The translations under genes and the position numbers were made by a program. This document shows positions 25,474-34,224 of a DNA stretch of 64,000 nt, one piece after another; position 1 is the stretch's first letter; each line of letters begins with the position of its first letter. This stretch comes from Fortiea contorta PCC 7126 (GTDB lineage: Bacteria; Cyanobacteriota; Cyanobacteriia; Cyanobacteriales; Nostocaceae), in contig NZ_KB235930.1 of assembly GCF_000332295.1 (NCBI RefSeq), positions 1,183,895-1,247,894 of the forward strand, in the 5' to 3' direction. The notes beneath the pieces are model-generated. The model made no database searches and was not told the origin of the DNA. It saw only the letters and a list, made by a program, of their open reading frames with translations.

Positions 25474-26937
25474 CTAAAGATTGCCAAAACCTTTCTTCTT
25501 TTTATCTTTGTTCTTTTTCTTTTTGGCGCCGGCGTCGCTGTTGTAACCGCGCCAGCCGGGGGCGGGGGGACGATTACCCGCGCCAGCAAAGGCGTTACCC
25601 ATACCGCCGCCACCGAACATTCCAGGCATTCCGGGGAAACCACCTTGACCCATTTGTTGCATGAGCGATCGCATTTTTTGGAAATCAGCGACCAATTTAC
25701 TCACATCTGACTCTCTGTAGCCGGAACCGGAAGCAATTCGCCGCCTGCGACTAGGGGAACTGGCGAGTAAATCCGGGTCGTGGCGTTCCTGGCGAGTCAT
25801 GGAATTAATCATTGCTTCACAACGCTTAAGCTGGGTTTCGCCCTGCTTGAGTTGGTCATCTGAAAGCTTGTTCATCCCAGGAATCATCTTGATGAGTCCT
25901 CCCAGCGATCCCATATTCTTCAGCATCCGTAGCTGCTTAAGAAAATCAGTAAAGTCAAACTTCGCCGACAGGATTTTCTCCTGCATTTTCTCCGCATCAG
26001 CCAAGTCAAACTCTTCTTGGGCTTTTTCCACCAGAGTTAAAACATCACCCATGCCCAGAATTCGGGACGCCATCCGGTCAGGATAGAATGGTTGCAGCGC
26101 CTCAACTTTTTCGCCCACACCGACAAACTTAATGGGCGCGCCGGAAATTTGCCGCACAGATAAAGCTGCACCACCACGGCTATCACCGTCCATTTTCGTC
26201 AGGATTGCCCCGGTAATGCCAATTTGATCGTGGAAGGTGCGGGTGAGATTTGCCGCCTCCTGACCAGTCATCGAGTCCACCACCAACAAAGTTTCGTGGG
26301 GTTGGACTGTCTGCTTAATCTGGGCTAATTCTGCCATCATATCTGCGTCAATTTGCAGACGTCCAGCAGTATCAATAATTACTGTATTAACACCTTCCGC
26401 TCTGGCTCGCTCTACACCTTGGCGGGCGATTTCTACAGGATCAGCGTCACTTCCCAATTCAAAAACTGGGACGTCAATTTGCTTACCTAGTGTAATTAAC
26501 TGGTCAATCGCCGCTGGACGATACACGTCTGTAGCGACCAGCAAACAACTCCGCTCTAATTTCCGCAGATGTAAGGCTAACTTAGCTGTTGCTGTAGTTT
26601 TACCAGTACCTTGTAACCCAGCCATCAACACAATCGTGGTTTTCCCAGACGCCTCTGCGAGGGGGACATTCTCCTCCCCCATCACCTTGATGAGTTCATC
26701 GTGAACAATTTTGACGAACTGTTGTGCAGGTTTAACACCAGCGAGGACATCGGCGCCTTGGGCTTTAGCTTCGACGCTGCTAATAAAATCTTTGACTACC
26801 TGGAGGTTGACATCTGCTTCCAACAAAGCGCGGCGTACTTCCCGCAAAGCGTCTTGAATGTTGGATTGAGAGATTTTATCCTGTCCCCGCAGTTTTTTCC
26901 AGGCAGATTCTAAACGTTCAGATAGAGCATCAAACAT
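25474..26937 (-). CDS. ffh: signal recognition particle protein Ffh (SRP54)
   Basis: The GTPase of SRP, which targets ribosome-nascent chains to the membrane (and thylakoids). 487 residues: N domain 1-85; G domain with P-loop GLQGTGKTTATAKL near 109-122, DTAGRLQIDADMMAEL near 190 and TKMDGDSRGGAALS near 248; M domain from about 300 with the RNA-binding SGSGYRESDVSKLVADFQKM segment. The tail is Met/Gly-rich and then Lys-rich. Start ATG is clear. It is first in the ffh-rpsP-KH unit. Confidence 0.97.
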   Translation of the reverse strand: MFDALSERLESAWKKLRGQDKISQSNIQDALREVRRALLEADVNLQVVKDFISSVEAKAQGADVLAGVKPAQQFVKIVHDELIKVMGEENVPLAEASGKTTIVLMAGLQGTGKTTATAKLALHLRKLERSCLLVATDVYRPAAIDQLITLGKQIDVPVFELGSDADPVEIARQGVERARAEGVNTVIIDTAGRLQIDADMMAELAQIKQTVQPHETLLVVDSMTGQEAANLTRTFHDQIGITGAILTKMDGDSRGGAALSVRQISGAPIKFVGVGEKVEALQPFYPDRMASRILGMGDVLTLVEKAQEEFDLADAEKMQEKILSAKFDFTDFLKQLRMLKNMGSLGGLIKMIPGMNKLSDDQLKQGETQLKRCEAMINSMTRQERHDPDLLASSPSRRRRIASGSGYRESDVSKLVADFQKMRSLMQQMGQGGFPGMPGMFGGGGMGNAFAGAGNRPPAPGWRGYNSDAGAKKKKNKDKKKKGFGNL

Positions 26938-27184
26938 AGTGTTGTTACAGGTAGTTAGCCAGTGGGGAAATCCGAGCCGCAGCTACGATTCAGAATTTTC
27001 CATAGAGTTTCGTGTGCTATTTACCAGCTTAATATTTTTCACCCCGACTATGGCATGAAGATAACAAAGATGAGGGAGCAGGGGGAGATGTGGAACGAGA
27101 GCGCGGTAGTCGAACCACATCCCCGTGCATCCAAGTCTAAACAAGTACGCTATTCGACACTTAATCTTTTCGGTATCTGCTTGC

Positions 27185-27991
27185 TTATTCAGGAGGTTGT
27201 TGTGCAGCTTGTGTTACCTCATCCACAGTTAAATCTAATTCCTGTGCAATTTGTTCCACAGTTAAGCCTAATGATATCAACAGAGGTACTGTTTTTAACT
27301 TTCCTTTCTGCTCGCCACTCTGTTCGCCTCTCTGTTCGCCTTCTGCAAAAGCTTGCTGATATACTCGTGTTTGTTTCAAATCGCTTAATCCAAACATTGA
27401 CTGTATCTCCTCAATATTCATAGTGGGAAATTTATAAACCAAAATCGTCTCAATTATTTGTAGTAATTGTTGCTGTTGAGGTACTGAATCAATTTCCTGA
27501 CTGGTTCTAGTAATTAACTCCCTGGCTGCTTGTATTGCCTGATCTTCATTTTCTATGACTAATTTGATCGTAGCAATGCCAAGAGGCAGAGATGCGGTTG
27601 CTCCTAACTCTTCTAAATAAATCCGAGTGACTCTCCCACAAGCAAATGACTCGCGGTAGTGTTTGATTTTTGCTGTGTCAATACTGCGATTTGGGTAAAT
27701 AACCACGGCTAACCAATCATTTTCAGGTTGGTTTTGGCGCAGGTATAAATTAATTTCTGTAAATAGCCTTGAGTAAATTCCTGAGTCTGCTTGAAACTGA
27801 ACTTCGACAAAGTAAATTGGGTTTTCCTCTGTTTCTGGAAGAAATATCCCATCGATGCGGAAAGCTGTTTGCTTGACTTCAACTGATGAGAATTGATATT
27901 TTGTGGCAGCTTCAGGAGAATTGCCAATTAATTCAAAGAAAATGTGAGGAAATTCTTGAAATAAACGATAAAATATGCTGTCTGTTTTCAC
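27185..27991 (-). CDS. Rpn / DUF2887-type PD-(D/E)XK nuclease-like protein
   Basis: A 268-residue protein of the Rpn (recombination-promoting nuclease) / DUF2887 group, abundant in cyanobacterial genomes. The N-terminus MKTDSIFYRLFQEFPHIFFE and the nuclease core RIDGIFLPETEENPIYFVEV (Asp...Glu-x-Gln type) are visible. The C-terminus has a Gly/Glu/Gln repeat (EGEQRGEQSGEQKG) and a final helix LLISLGLTVEQIAQELDLTV. Such families are often multicopy and behave as mobile or recombination-associated genes. An ORF over it on the plus strand is a shadow. Confidence 0.85.
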   Translation of the reverse strand: MKTDSIFYRLFQEFPHIFFELIGNSPEAATKYQFSSVEVKQTAFRIDGIFLPETEENPIYFVEVQFQADSGIYSRLFTEINLYLRQNQPENDWLAVVIYPNRSIDTAKIKHYRESFACGRVTRIYLEELGATASLPLGIATIKLVIENEDQAIQAARELITRTSQEIDSVPQQQQLLQIIETILVYKFPTMNIEEIQSMFGLSDLKQTRVYQQAFAEGEQRGEQSGEQKGKLKTVPLLISLGLTVEQIAQELDLTVDEVTQAAQQPPE

Positions 27992-28077
27992 CGATGGGAG
28001 TTTTTGAACGCAGAGTCATGATAATCTTTTAAATTACCATACTTTCAAAACTCCATATTTTTGGAGGACACAGCAGC

Positions 28078-28281
28078 ATGTGGCAAAAAATTAATCGCGA
28101 TCGCATTCTAAAATTAGTCTACAGCGAAGCCGCTACACAAGCAGCAATAGCAGCATTAGCAGAATACGAACAATTCGGTTGTCCGGGAGTACCAACCTGG
28201 GTAATTGACGGCTAAAGGTTTTGGGGTAAGGATCGCGTCGATTGGGTAGTGGAAAAAGTTAAACAATTAATTCAAGAATCA
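28078..28281 (+). pseudogene. DsbA-like (HCCA isomerase-type) gene remnant
   Basis: Reads MWQKINRDRILKLVYSEAAT... to CPGVPTWVIDG, then an in-frame TAA, then RFWGKDRVDWVVEKVKQLIQ in the same frame. The pattern GVPTWVxDGxRFWGxDRxxW is typical of the C-terminus of DsbA-like 2-hydroxychromene-2-carboxylate isomerase proteins. A single CAA or CAG to TAA change would explain the stop. The thioredoxin-like N-terminus is absent. Past 28281 the frame becomes noise, then EAIAGYIAALEED appears in another frame, probably a different relic. Confidence 0.6.
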
Positions 28282-28343
28282 GGAAGCAAAAGAAGCGATC
28301 GCCGGATACATTGCGGCTTTAGAAGAAGATAGTTTACCTATTC

Positions 28344-29285
28344 CTATTGCAGCAGTTGTTTTTCAATCGCATCACACGCTACACTAATTCCATTTTCTGT
28401 TTGAATGATACGTGCGATCGCTGTTGCTTTAGCTGTATAGTTAGGATTTTCTAACAATTGTCGTAAGTGCTTGGCTACTTTGACTGCTGTATAACTCTGG
28501 CGAGAAATAATCCGAGATGTTCCTAAGCGTTCAACTCTAGCTGCATTGTCTGGTTGATCGTGGCTGTAAGGCATCACCAAGGTGGGACGCCCAGCCCGTA
28601 ATGCTTGAGCTTTGGCTGGCCAATCTGGTCGCGGCTGGGCGAATGTAAAAGAGAACATCGCCAGCACTAAATAGGGAGAAAATTTATCATCAATGAACGG
28701 ATTACCAACGAGGGATGGTAAGCCAAGTTCGCGGCGCAGTTGGTGAATTGGTTCTGCCCACGATTTAGCAATTATCTTTGATAAGATGACGACGCCTCGA
28801 TTGACAATAGACCCTAGCGCGCGCAGTTTGGCGAGAACCGGAAATACAGGGAGAACTGACGGGTCATAAACCGAGAGAAAAGAAGCGGGTTGGAGAACAG
28901 CAAAAGCCCAGGGAATTCCTAATTTTTCTGCAACCAATCGAGCCGCTAAAACGCCTTCACCTGCGATAATCAAGTCTGCATCTTGGGCAGTGTTGATTAA
29001 ATCTGTGTAGGTTTCCCGTAAATTTGCACCCACCCAATTGCGGATAATATATTCTGTACCTGTTTTCAAATCCATCATCCGCGCCATCTCCTGCGGATCG
29101 TTGAGTGCAGTATTGTCAGGGCGCATCCGCTGAAACTCGAATCCCAAAGCTTCTATTTTACTTCGATATTCTTGATGGGTGGCAAATATGACTGTGTGAC
29201 CACGCTTTCGTAATTCCAGAGCGATCGCAATTTTAGGATGTAAATCGCCAAAAGAACCAATAGTAGCTAAAACAATCCGACTCAC
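28344..29285 (-). pseudogene. glycosyltransferase (GT1/MGT type) with internal in-frame deletion
   Basis: A 313-codon frame. The N-terminal half is a normal UDP-glycosyltransferase acceptor domain (SRIVLATIGSFGDLHPKIAI near the start, GIPWAFAVLQPASFLSVYDP near 125). At RPDWPAK (about residue 225) it jumps to AQALRAGRPTLVMPYSHDQP, which in this family lies about 110 residues later. The missing segment contains the donor-binding loop and the HQGGxGT motif. The frame is kept, but the enzyme should be inactive; usual length is about 420. The chosen start is GTG 29285, giving the usual MSRIVLATIG. Confidence 0.7.
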
Positions 29286-29380
29286 TATCAAAGCCTCTCT
29301 GCGTAACTCCGCGCTTACCTCAGCGTCACTCTGCGTTTAAAACCATGATCATCCTACCCCAAACAGTACTAACCAATTCA

Positions 29381-29409
29381 AAAAAAAGCCTCACCTCCAT
29401 AGAGGTGAG
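29381..29409 (-). terminator. intrinsic terminator
   Basis: An 8-bp stem (ctcacctc 29390-29397, gaggtgag 29402-29409) with a 4-nt loop, followed on the minus strand by GC and seven T. It lies 21 nt past the stop of the 29431 gene. Confidence 0.85.
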
Positions 29410-29430
29410 AAATTTGGCACTGAGCGATGA

Positions 29431-29913
29431 TTAAGTTGTGGGTTTAGAGCGCTGCTGCTGATAAAAGCGGACAACTTTTTGCACATACTCAGCCGTGAAA
29501 CCTTTATCACAACCTTTATAGCTACCAGTCATCCACCAACAAGCAGCACCACGCACAGATGCAATCTCATTATTTCTGGTGGCGCTCAATTGATTGTTTA
29601 ACTCGCGGCGAGTAATGCAAGATACAACTTGGCGGGCGATCGCCGGGTTATTCTCAAACTCTGCAGGTGTGAGTTCTTTTTTCAGACAAGTTCTTGACCA
29701 GCCTTTGAGGGTTTCTGGTTTCACTTGCCATTCACTATAAAATCCATCGTTAGGTTTCTTGGTCTGGGGTGCAGCTTGTCGCAACGCTTCTACCATCGCT
29801 GCTACTTGGGCATCAGTAACTAGCGGTTGTTGTTGTGCTTGAGCTAAGGATGGCAACAGTCCTAAACTGACTATAGCCGTGCTCAATAATAATTTTATAG
29901 GATTTTTGCTCAT
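29431..29913 (-). CDS. small secreted protein, unknown
   Basis: A 160-residue protein with a clear signal peptide (IKLLLSTAIVSLGLLPSLAQ, cleavage after AQA near 26). The mature part has six cysteines, including C-x(20-30)-C and GAACWWMTGSYKGCDKGF, likely forming disulfides in the periplasm. No catalytic motif was recognised. The gene is monocistronic, closed by a strong terminator. Confidence 0.75.
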   Translation of the reverse strand: MSKNPIKLLLSTAIVSLGLLPSLAQAQQQPLVTDAQVAAMVEALRQAAPQTKKPNDGFYSEWQVKPETLKGWSRTCLKKELTPAEFENNPAIARQVVSCITRRELNNQLSATRNNEIASVRGAACWWMTGSYKGCDKGFTAEYVQKVVRFYQQQRSKPTT

Positions 29914-29970
29914 AGATTGGCAATGCTTTTAGAGACCACGGGGTTTAATACTATGTCTTTTTAGTACCAC

Positions 29971-31332
29971 TTAGCAAGACACGATATCTTCTACTGCACT
30001 GGCACTGTTTGGTAATGCATTCGTTAAAACCTCACTACCTGATTGAGTAACTAAAACATCATCTTCAATACGTATACCACGGACATCATCAAATGCAGAT
30101 AAACGTTGCCAATTCACGACATTTTGGTACTTATAGCGCAAATTTGCATCGTTGAGAATTGCGGGAACTTGATAAAAACCTGGTTCAATTGTGACCAGCA
30201 TTCCTGGTTGTAGGGGACGATTTAAACGCAGATAACCCAAGCCAAAACGCTCGCTTCTTGTTCTCCCCTCTTCATACCCGGCTAAATCCCCCAAATCCTC
30301 CAGATCATGGACATCTAAACCCAACAAATGACCGATACCGTGGGGAAAAAACAAAGCATGGGCGTCAATGGCAACTAAATTTTCGGGATTTCCTTGCAAA
30401 ATGCCTAAATCTACTAAACCTTCAGCAATCACCGTCGCGGCTAACAGATGAATGTCTGCATATTCCACACCAGGGCGAATTTTGGCAATGCAAGCATCAT
30501 GGGCTGCCAGAACTACATCATAAATATCTCTTTGGGTAGATGAAAAATTCCCCGATACTGGCCAAGTGCGGGTGACATCAGCAGCCCAACCAGTCTCTGT
30601 TTCCGCGCCCACATCTGCAAGTATTAACTCTCCTGGTTGTAGAGGGTGGTGATAATGCTCGTTGTGTAAAACTTCCCCGTGGATGGTGACAATACTGTTG
30701 TATGCGGTGGTCATATTCTGGGCAATAATCACAGCTTCCATCGCCGCCCGCACTGCTGCTTCTAGTTGGGCGCTTGGTGTCGCCGCCATCCCGGCTTTGT
30801 GGGCGGCGACTGTGACAGCAGCGGCTCGGCGTAGCTCAGTTAATGCCGCATCATCGTGGGTGAGACGCAAAGATGCGATCGCCCTGGCTAACTGCAAATC
30901 AATTCCTTGGGGTGGATTTTGGGGTAAAATCCATCTATTCAATAGCTGTGATTGCTGTGTCCAAGTAGCTGCATCCTGAACAGCGATCGTCGCGGCATCT
31001 TTTACCCAAAACTCTAATTCTGCCAGTGGTTTAGCGGCATCAGCTCCTATTTTCTCAGCTATTTCCTCCCGTTTGGGCATTTCTCCATACCAAAGGGCGC
31101 TACTGGGTTGCGGATCGTTCATGAATAGTTGTAGTTCGCCTGCTTCTAGCCGAATTGCCGCATTGATTAATGGCAGTCCGGCAAAATAGAGAAAGTGGCT
31201 ACTGGCGCGATAGGGAAAGTGATTAGCTGGGAAGTTGCGGGGGTTGGTGTTACCTGACCAGAAAATGGCGGGAAAGTCAATGAGGTGGGCTAGTTTTTGG
31301 CGGCGATTGTGGAGGGTGGAGGGGAGGAGCAT
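29971..31332 (-). CDS. aminopeptidase P family Xaa-Pro aminopeptidase
   Basis: A 453-residue metallopeptidase (M24B) that removes N-terminal residues before proline, using two Mn ions. I chose the ATG before LLPSTLHNRRQKLAHL; the 21-residue extension of the longest frame looks noncoding. Metal ligands are in LADVGAETETGWAADVTRTW (two Asp) near 235-255, HGIGHLLGLDVHD near 330-342, and the Glu residues of MLVTIEPGFYQVP and GIRIEDDVLV. The pita-bread C-terminal domain is complete. Divergent from the PhzF gene. Confidence 0.92.
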   Translation of the reverse strand: MLLPSTLHNRRQKLAHLIDFPAIFWSGNTNPRNFPANHFPYRASSHFLYFAGLPLINAAIRLEAGELQLFMNDPQPSSALWYGEMPKREEIAEKIGADAAKPLAELEFWVKDAATIAVQDAATWTQQSQLLNRWILPQNPPQGIDLQLARAIASLRLTHDDAALTELRRAAAVTVAAHKAGMAATPSAQLEAAVRAAMEAVIIAQNMTTAYNSIVTIHGEVLHNEHYHHPLQPGELILADVGAETETGWAADVTRTWPVSGNFSSTQRDIYDVVLAAHDACIAKIRPGVEYADIHLLAATVIAEGLVDLGILQGNPENLVAIDAHALFFPHGIGHLLGLDVHDLEDLGDLAGYEEGRTRSERFGLGYLRLNRPLQPGMLVTIEPGFYQVPAILNDANLRYKYQNVVNWQRLSAFDDVRGIRIEDDVLVTQSGSEVLTNALPNSASAVEDIVSC

Positions 31333-31417
31333 GATTCGTCTGGGGGGCGTTGAGAGATTGCATAATTTTGGCGCGTAGCCAAGATAAGTATACAAAGCGG
31401 CGAGTTAGGGTGAATTT

Positions 31418-32215
31418 ATGGCACAGAAAATTACTCAGGTGGATGCTTTTAGTAATAAATGTTTTGCTGGAAATCCGGCGGCTGTTTGTGTTCTGTCTGC
31501 TCCCCAAGATGATGAGTGGATGCAGAATGTAGCCCAAGAGATGAATCTGTCAGAGACGGCTTTTTTGGTGAGACGGGATGATGGTTTTAGTCTGCGCTGG
31601 TTTACACCGACGGTGGAGGTGCCGCTTTGTGGTCATGCTACTTTAGCCAGCGCTCATGTATTATGGTCGGAGGGGCATTTATTGCCAGATGAGGTGGCGC
31701 GTTTCCACACTCAAAGCGGGGTGCTGATTGCGAAGAAGCAAGGTCAGTGGATTGAGTTAAATTTTCCTGTTAATCGATCGCAAGTAACAGTAGCGCCTCC
31801 AGAATTGGAGCAAGCTCTGGGTGTTCCATACAAATCTGTGTGGCAAAATTCCCTGGGATACCTGGTGGAATTAGAGTCTGAAGATTTGCTGCGAAGATTA
31901 CAGCCAGATTTTCAACTGTTGAAAACTTTGCCAGTGGCTGATGTGATAGTCACTAGTATGGCTGATTTTGATTCACAGTACGATTTCGTCTCTCGCTTTT
32001 TTGCACCACGATTAGGCATTAATGAAGACCCGGTAACAGGATCTGCACACTGCTGTTTGGCTCCTTTTTGGCGGGATATCTTACACAAGGATGAGTTTTT
32101 GGCTTATCAAGCATCAACTCGCGGTGGGGTGGTGAAGATTAATTATACAGGGGGCGATCGCGTTTTTTTATCTGGACAGGCGGTTACTGTTCTCAAAGGG
32201 GAATTAGTTAGTTAG
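31418..32215 (+). CDS. PhzF family isomerase/epimerase-like protein
   Basis: A 265-residue member of the PhzF family, relatives of diaminopimelate epimerase without the catalytic Cys pair. Signatures: QVDAFSNKCFAGNPAAVCVL at the start (catalytic-pocket region), VPLCGHATLASAHVLW near 68-83, and EDPVTGSAHCCLAPFW near 203-218. The substrate is unknown; there is no phenazine pathway around it, so the phenazine name is only a family label. Confidence 0.9.
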   Translation: MAQKITQVDAFSNKCFAGNPAAVCVLSAPQDDEWMQNVAQEMNLSETAFLVRRDDGFSLRWFTPTVEVPLCGHATLASAHVLWSEGHLLPDEVARFHTQSGVLIAKKQGQWIELNFPVNRSQVTVAPPELEQALGVPYKSVWQNSLGYLVELESEDLLRRLQPDFQLLKTLPVADVIVTSMADFDSQYDFVSRFFAPRLGINEDPVTGSAHCCLAPFWRDILHKDEFLAYQASTRGGVVKINYTGGDRVFLSGQAVTVLKGELVS

Positions 32216-32222
32216 TTATAGC

Positions 32223-32252
32223 AGGGAACAGGGAACAGGGAACAGGGAACAG
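32223..32252. repeat. heptanucleotide STRR (gggaaca)
   Basis: Four tandem copies of a 7-bp unit, gggaaca, right after the PhzF stop. A cyanobacterial STRR, the complement of the type at 5885. Confidence 0.85.
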
Positions 32253-32404
32253 GATCGAAGTCGCTTGGCGTGTGGGTTTTGTGTTCTGTTTATGTCCTGA
32301 AGTACCTGGCGACAGCTATATTTGGGATTTGTCATTTGGCATTTCCCATAAAGTCTAGATTTCTCAATTTAAGAATTACGAATTACGATTTGGTATTATT
32401 CCCT

Positions 32405-33007
32405 ATGTCCAAGAACAGCAGCACTACGTCCTGTGATTGGCTAATTAAGCAATTACCAGGATTGAGTCAAGAGGAACAATCGCGGCTGCAAAATTGTGGG
32501 ATTCAAACTACAGCGGCGTTACTTAAACAAGGAAGAACTCTAGAAGATAAGGTGGTTTTGGCTAATAAGCTGCAAATTCATCTGCAGTATGTGCATAAAT
32601 GGGTAGCTTTAGCTGATTTAGCTCGTGTTCCTAGTGTGGGCACACAATATTGTGGTTTGTTGTTACATGCGGGGATTGGTTCGGTGGCTCAGTTAGCTCA
32701 AACTCCCACCCACAGATTGCATCAACAAATCTTGCGTTTGCAGGTAGCCACAATGCAGCGACGAGATTTGTGTCCCACAATTGACCAAGTGCAGCAGTGG
32801 CGTCAGCAAGCGCAATTGGTTAGGGGAGGTGGGGAGATGGGGAGGTGGGGAGGTGTGGGAGGTGTGGGAAGTGTGGGAGGTGGGGGAGGTGTGGGAGGTG
32901 GGGAGGTGGGGAGGTGGGGGAGGTGTGGGAGGTGGGGAGGTGGGGAGGTGGGGAGGTGGGGAGGTGGGGAGGTGTGGGGAGTGTGGGGAGTGTGGGGGGA
33001 CGCTTGA
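32405..33007 (+). CDS. DUF4332 protein running into a G-rich minisatellite
   Basis: Start at ATG 32405 (MSKNSSTTSCDWLIKQLPGL); the longer frame is noncoding-like. Residues 10-140 form a DUF4332 region with helix-hairpin-helix-like turns (LARVPSVGTQYCGLLLHAGI, GSVAQLAQTPTHRLHQQIL), possibly nucleic-acid binding. The conserved part ends near WRQQAQLV (about 139). The remaining 60 residues are Gly/Trp/Val repeats encoded by the minisatellite and are probably not a native fold. The frame ends at 33007 inside the next repeat. A frameshift in the G-rich tract would instead read into heptad-like repeats, so the C-terminus may vary. Confidence 0.7.
   Translation: MSKNSSTTSCDWLIKQLPGLSQEEQSRLQNCGIQTTAALLKQGRTLEDKVVLANKLQIHLQYVHKWVALADLARVPSVGTQYCGLLLHAGIGSVAQLAQTPTHRLHQQILRLQVATMQRRDLCPTIDQVQQWRQQAQLVRGGGEMGRWGGVGGVGSVGGGGGVGGGEVGRWGRCGRWGGGEVGRWGGGEVWGVWGVWGDA
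32823..32998. repeat. G-rich minisatellite (ggaggtgg-type)
   Basis: About 175 bp of short, imperfect units of 6 to 9 bp such as ggaggtgg and ggaggtgtg. Unit length is not a multiple of three, so slippage would change the reading frame of the DUF4332 gene. One strand is almost only G and T, which could form unusual structures. Confidence 0.85.
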
Positions 33008-33376
33008 GGCTCAAAGGCTGACGCTTGAGGTTCAAAGGCTGACGCTTGAGGTTCAAAGGCTGACGCTTGAGGTTCAAAGGCTCGCGCGTCAGGTTCAAAG
33101 GCTGACGCTTGAGGTTCAAAGGCTCGCGCGTCAGGTTCAAAGGCTCGCGCGTCAGGTTCAAAGGCTGACGCTTGAGGTTCAAAGGCTGACGCTTGAGGTT
33201 CAAAGGCTCGCGCGTCAGGTTCAAAGGCTCGCGCGTCAGGTTCAAAGGCTGACGCTTGAGGTTCAAAGGCTGACGCGTCAGGTTCAAAGGCTGACGCTTG
33301 AGGTTCAAAGGCTGACGCTTGAGGTTCAAAGGCTGACGCTTGAGGTTCAAAGGCTGACGCTTAAGTCTTAAAGGCT
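32999..33376. repeat. 21-bp tandem repeat, 18 units, two alternating types
   Basis: Eighteen contiguous 21-bp units. Type A begins gacgcttgagg and type B cgcgcgtcagg; both end ttcaaaggct. Types are mixed along the array, and unit 14 is a hybrid (gacgcgtcagg). The last unit is degenerate. One plus frame is open across all units and would encode 7-residue repeats VQRLTLE / VQRLARQ. There are no spacers, so it is not CRISPR. Confidence 0.95.
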
Positions 33377-33389
33377 CAAACTTTAATAA

Positions 33390-33455
33390 CCACACCCCAT
33401 CACCCCATCACCCCATCACCCCATCCCCCCATCCCCCCATCCCCCCATCACCCCA
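33390..33455. repeat. C-rich minisatellite (ccccatcac)
   Basis: Tandem ccccatcac and ccccatcc units on the plus strand just past the 21-bp array and before the TetR gene's stop. Low-complexity DNA only. Confidence 0.8.
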
Positions 33456-33460
33456 CACTC

Positions 33461-34075
33461 TTAATCTTTAACCAACACCCCGTTAAGAAATATATCTGCG
33501 AGTCCTTCTGCCATTTGCTGCATTTCTTGGGGGGTGGCGTCGGGTTCCATGAGGGTTTTGTCGGAGAAGCCGGCGACGGCGAACATGCCTAAAAATACTT
33601 TGGCGATGAGTTTTGCATCCATCTGGCGATAGATTCCTTTATCCATTGCGGTTTGGAAGAAGGCTTCGGCGACATCTGTCATTTTAGTAATAACTTCTGA
33701 TTGAATGCGATCGCGCAAATCTGGATGAAATTGCACTTCCATGAAACAAACTCGCATCATTTCGGCGTTTTTGTGCAAATTCCACATCCGGCGGCGCATA
33801 ACTTGGGCTACGGCTTTATAGCTACCCATTTCACTCAGTTCTGTGAGCAAGTCTGTGAGAATCTCCACCCAGCCGTTGGTTGCTACTTCTACCAAAATTG
33901 CTTTTTTATTGGGAAAATGGCGAAATAGGGTACCTTCGGCGACGCCTGCTGCTTGCGCTAAGTCGCGGGTAGTGGTACCGTCAAAACCCTGGGAAGCAAA
34001 CAAACGTTGTGCTGCGTTGAGAATGCGGGTACGCGTTTGTGCTTCTGAAGGTGGGGGAGAATGAAAAACTCGCAT
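33461..34075 (-). CDS. TetR/AcrR family transcriptional regulator
   Basis: A 204-residue repressor-type regulator from ATG 34075 (MRVFHSPPPSEAQTRTRI); the 23-residue upstream extension is not TetR-like. The HTH domain spans residues 10-65: RTRILNAAQRLFASQGFDGT, TTRDLAQAAGVAEGTLFRHF, PNKKAILVEV. The C-terminal helical ligand domain is less conserved. Divergent from the M16 peptidase pair with a 150-nt gap, which suggests, without proof, that it regulates them or itself. Confidence 0.9.
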   Translation of the reverse strand: MRVFHSPPPSEAQTRTRILNAAQRLFASQGFDGTTTRDLAQAAGVAEGTLFRHFPNKKAILVEVATNGWVEILTDLLTELSEMGSYKAVAQVMRRRMWNLHKNAEMMRVCFMEVQFHPDLRDRIQSEVITKMTDVAEAFFQTAMDKGIYRQMDAKLIAKVFLGMFAVAGFSDKTLMEPDATPQEMQQMAEGLADIFLNGVLVKD

Positions 34076-34224
34076 AGTATTTATTGTTAGCTCGCCGGAA
34101 CACGACTTGTAGCAATATTGTCTAACGTGCAATACAAAAAGCAAATAAAGCTTAATACAAGATTAACGCCTTGGAGCTAGTAGCTTGTTTTTCTGGTTGT
34201 AGAACTTTACTTTGATTGTTGCTT

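Noticed and set aside
26962-27423. 153-residue plus-strand ORF
   Set aside because: Overlaps the start of the Rpn-type gene in antisense and has no protein-like domain or RBS.
32999-33376. Possible CRISPR array
   Set aside because: Units are contiguous 21-mers without spacers and no cas genes are near; it is a tandem minisatellite.
32820-33395. 191-residue minus-strand ORF of repeats
   Set aside because: Produced only by the repeat arrays; no start signal or non-repeat domain.
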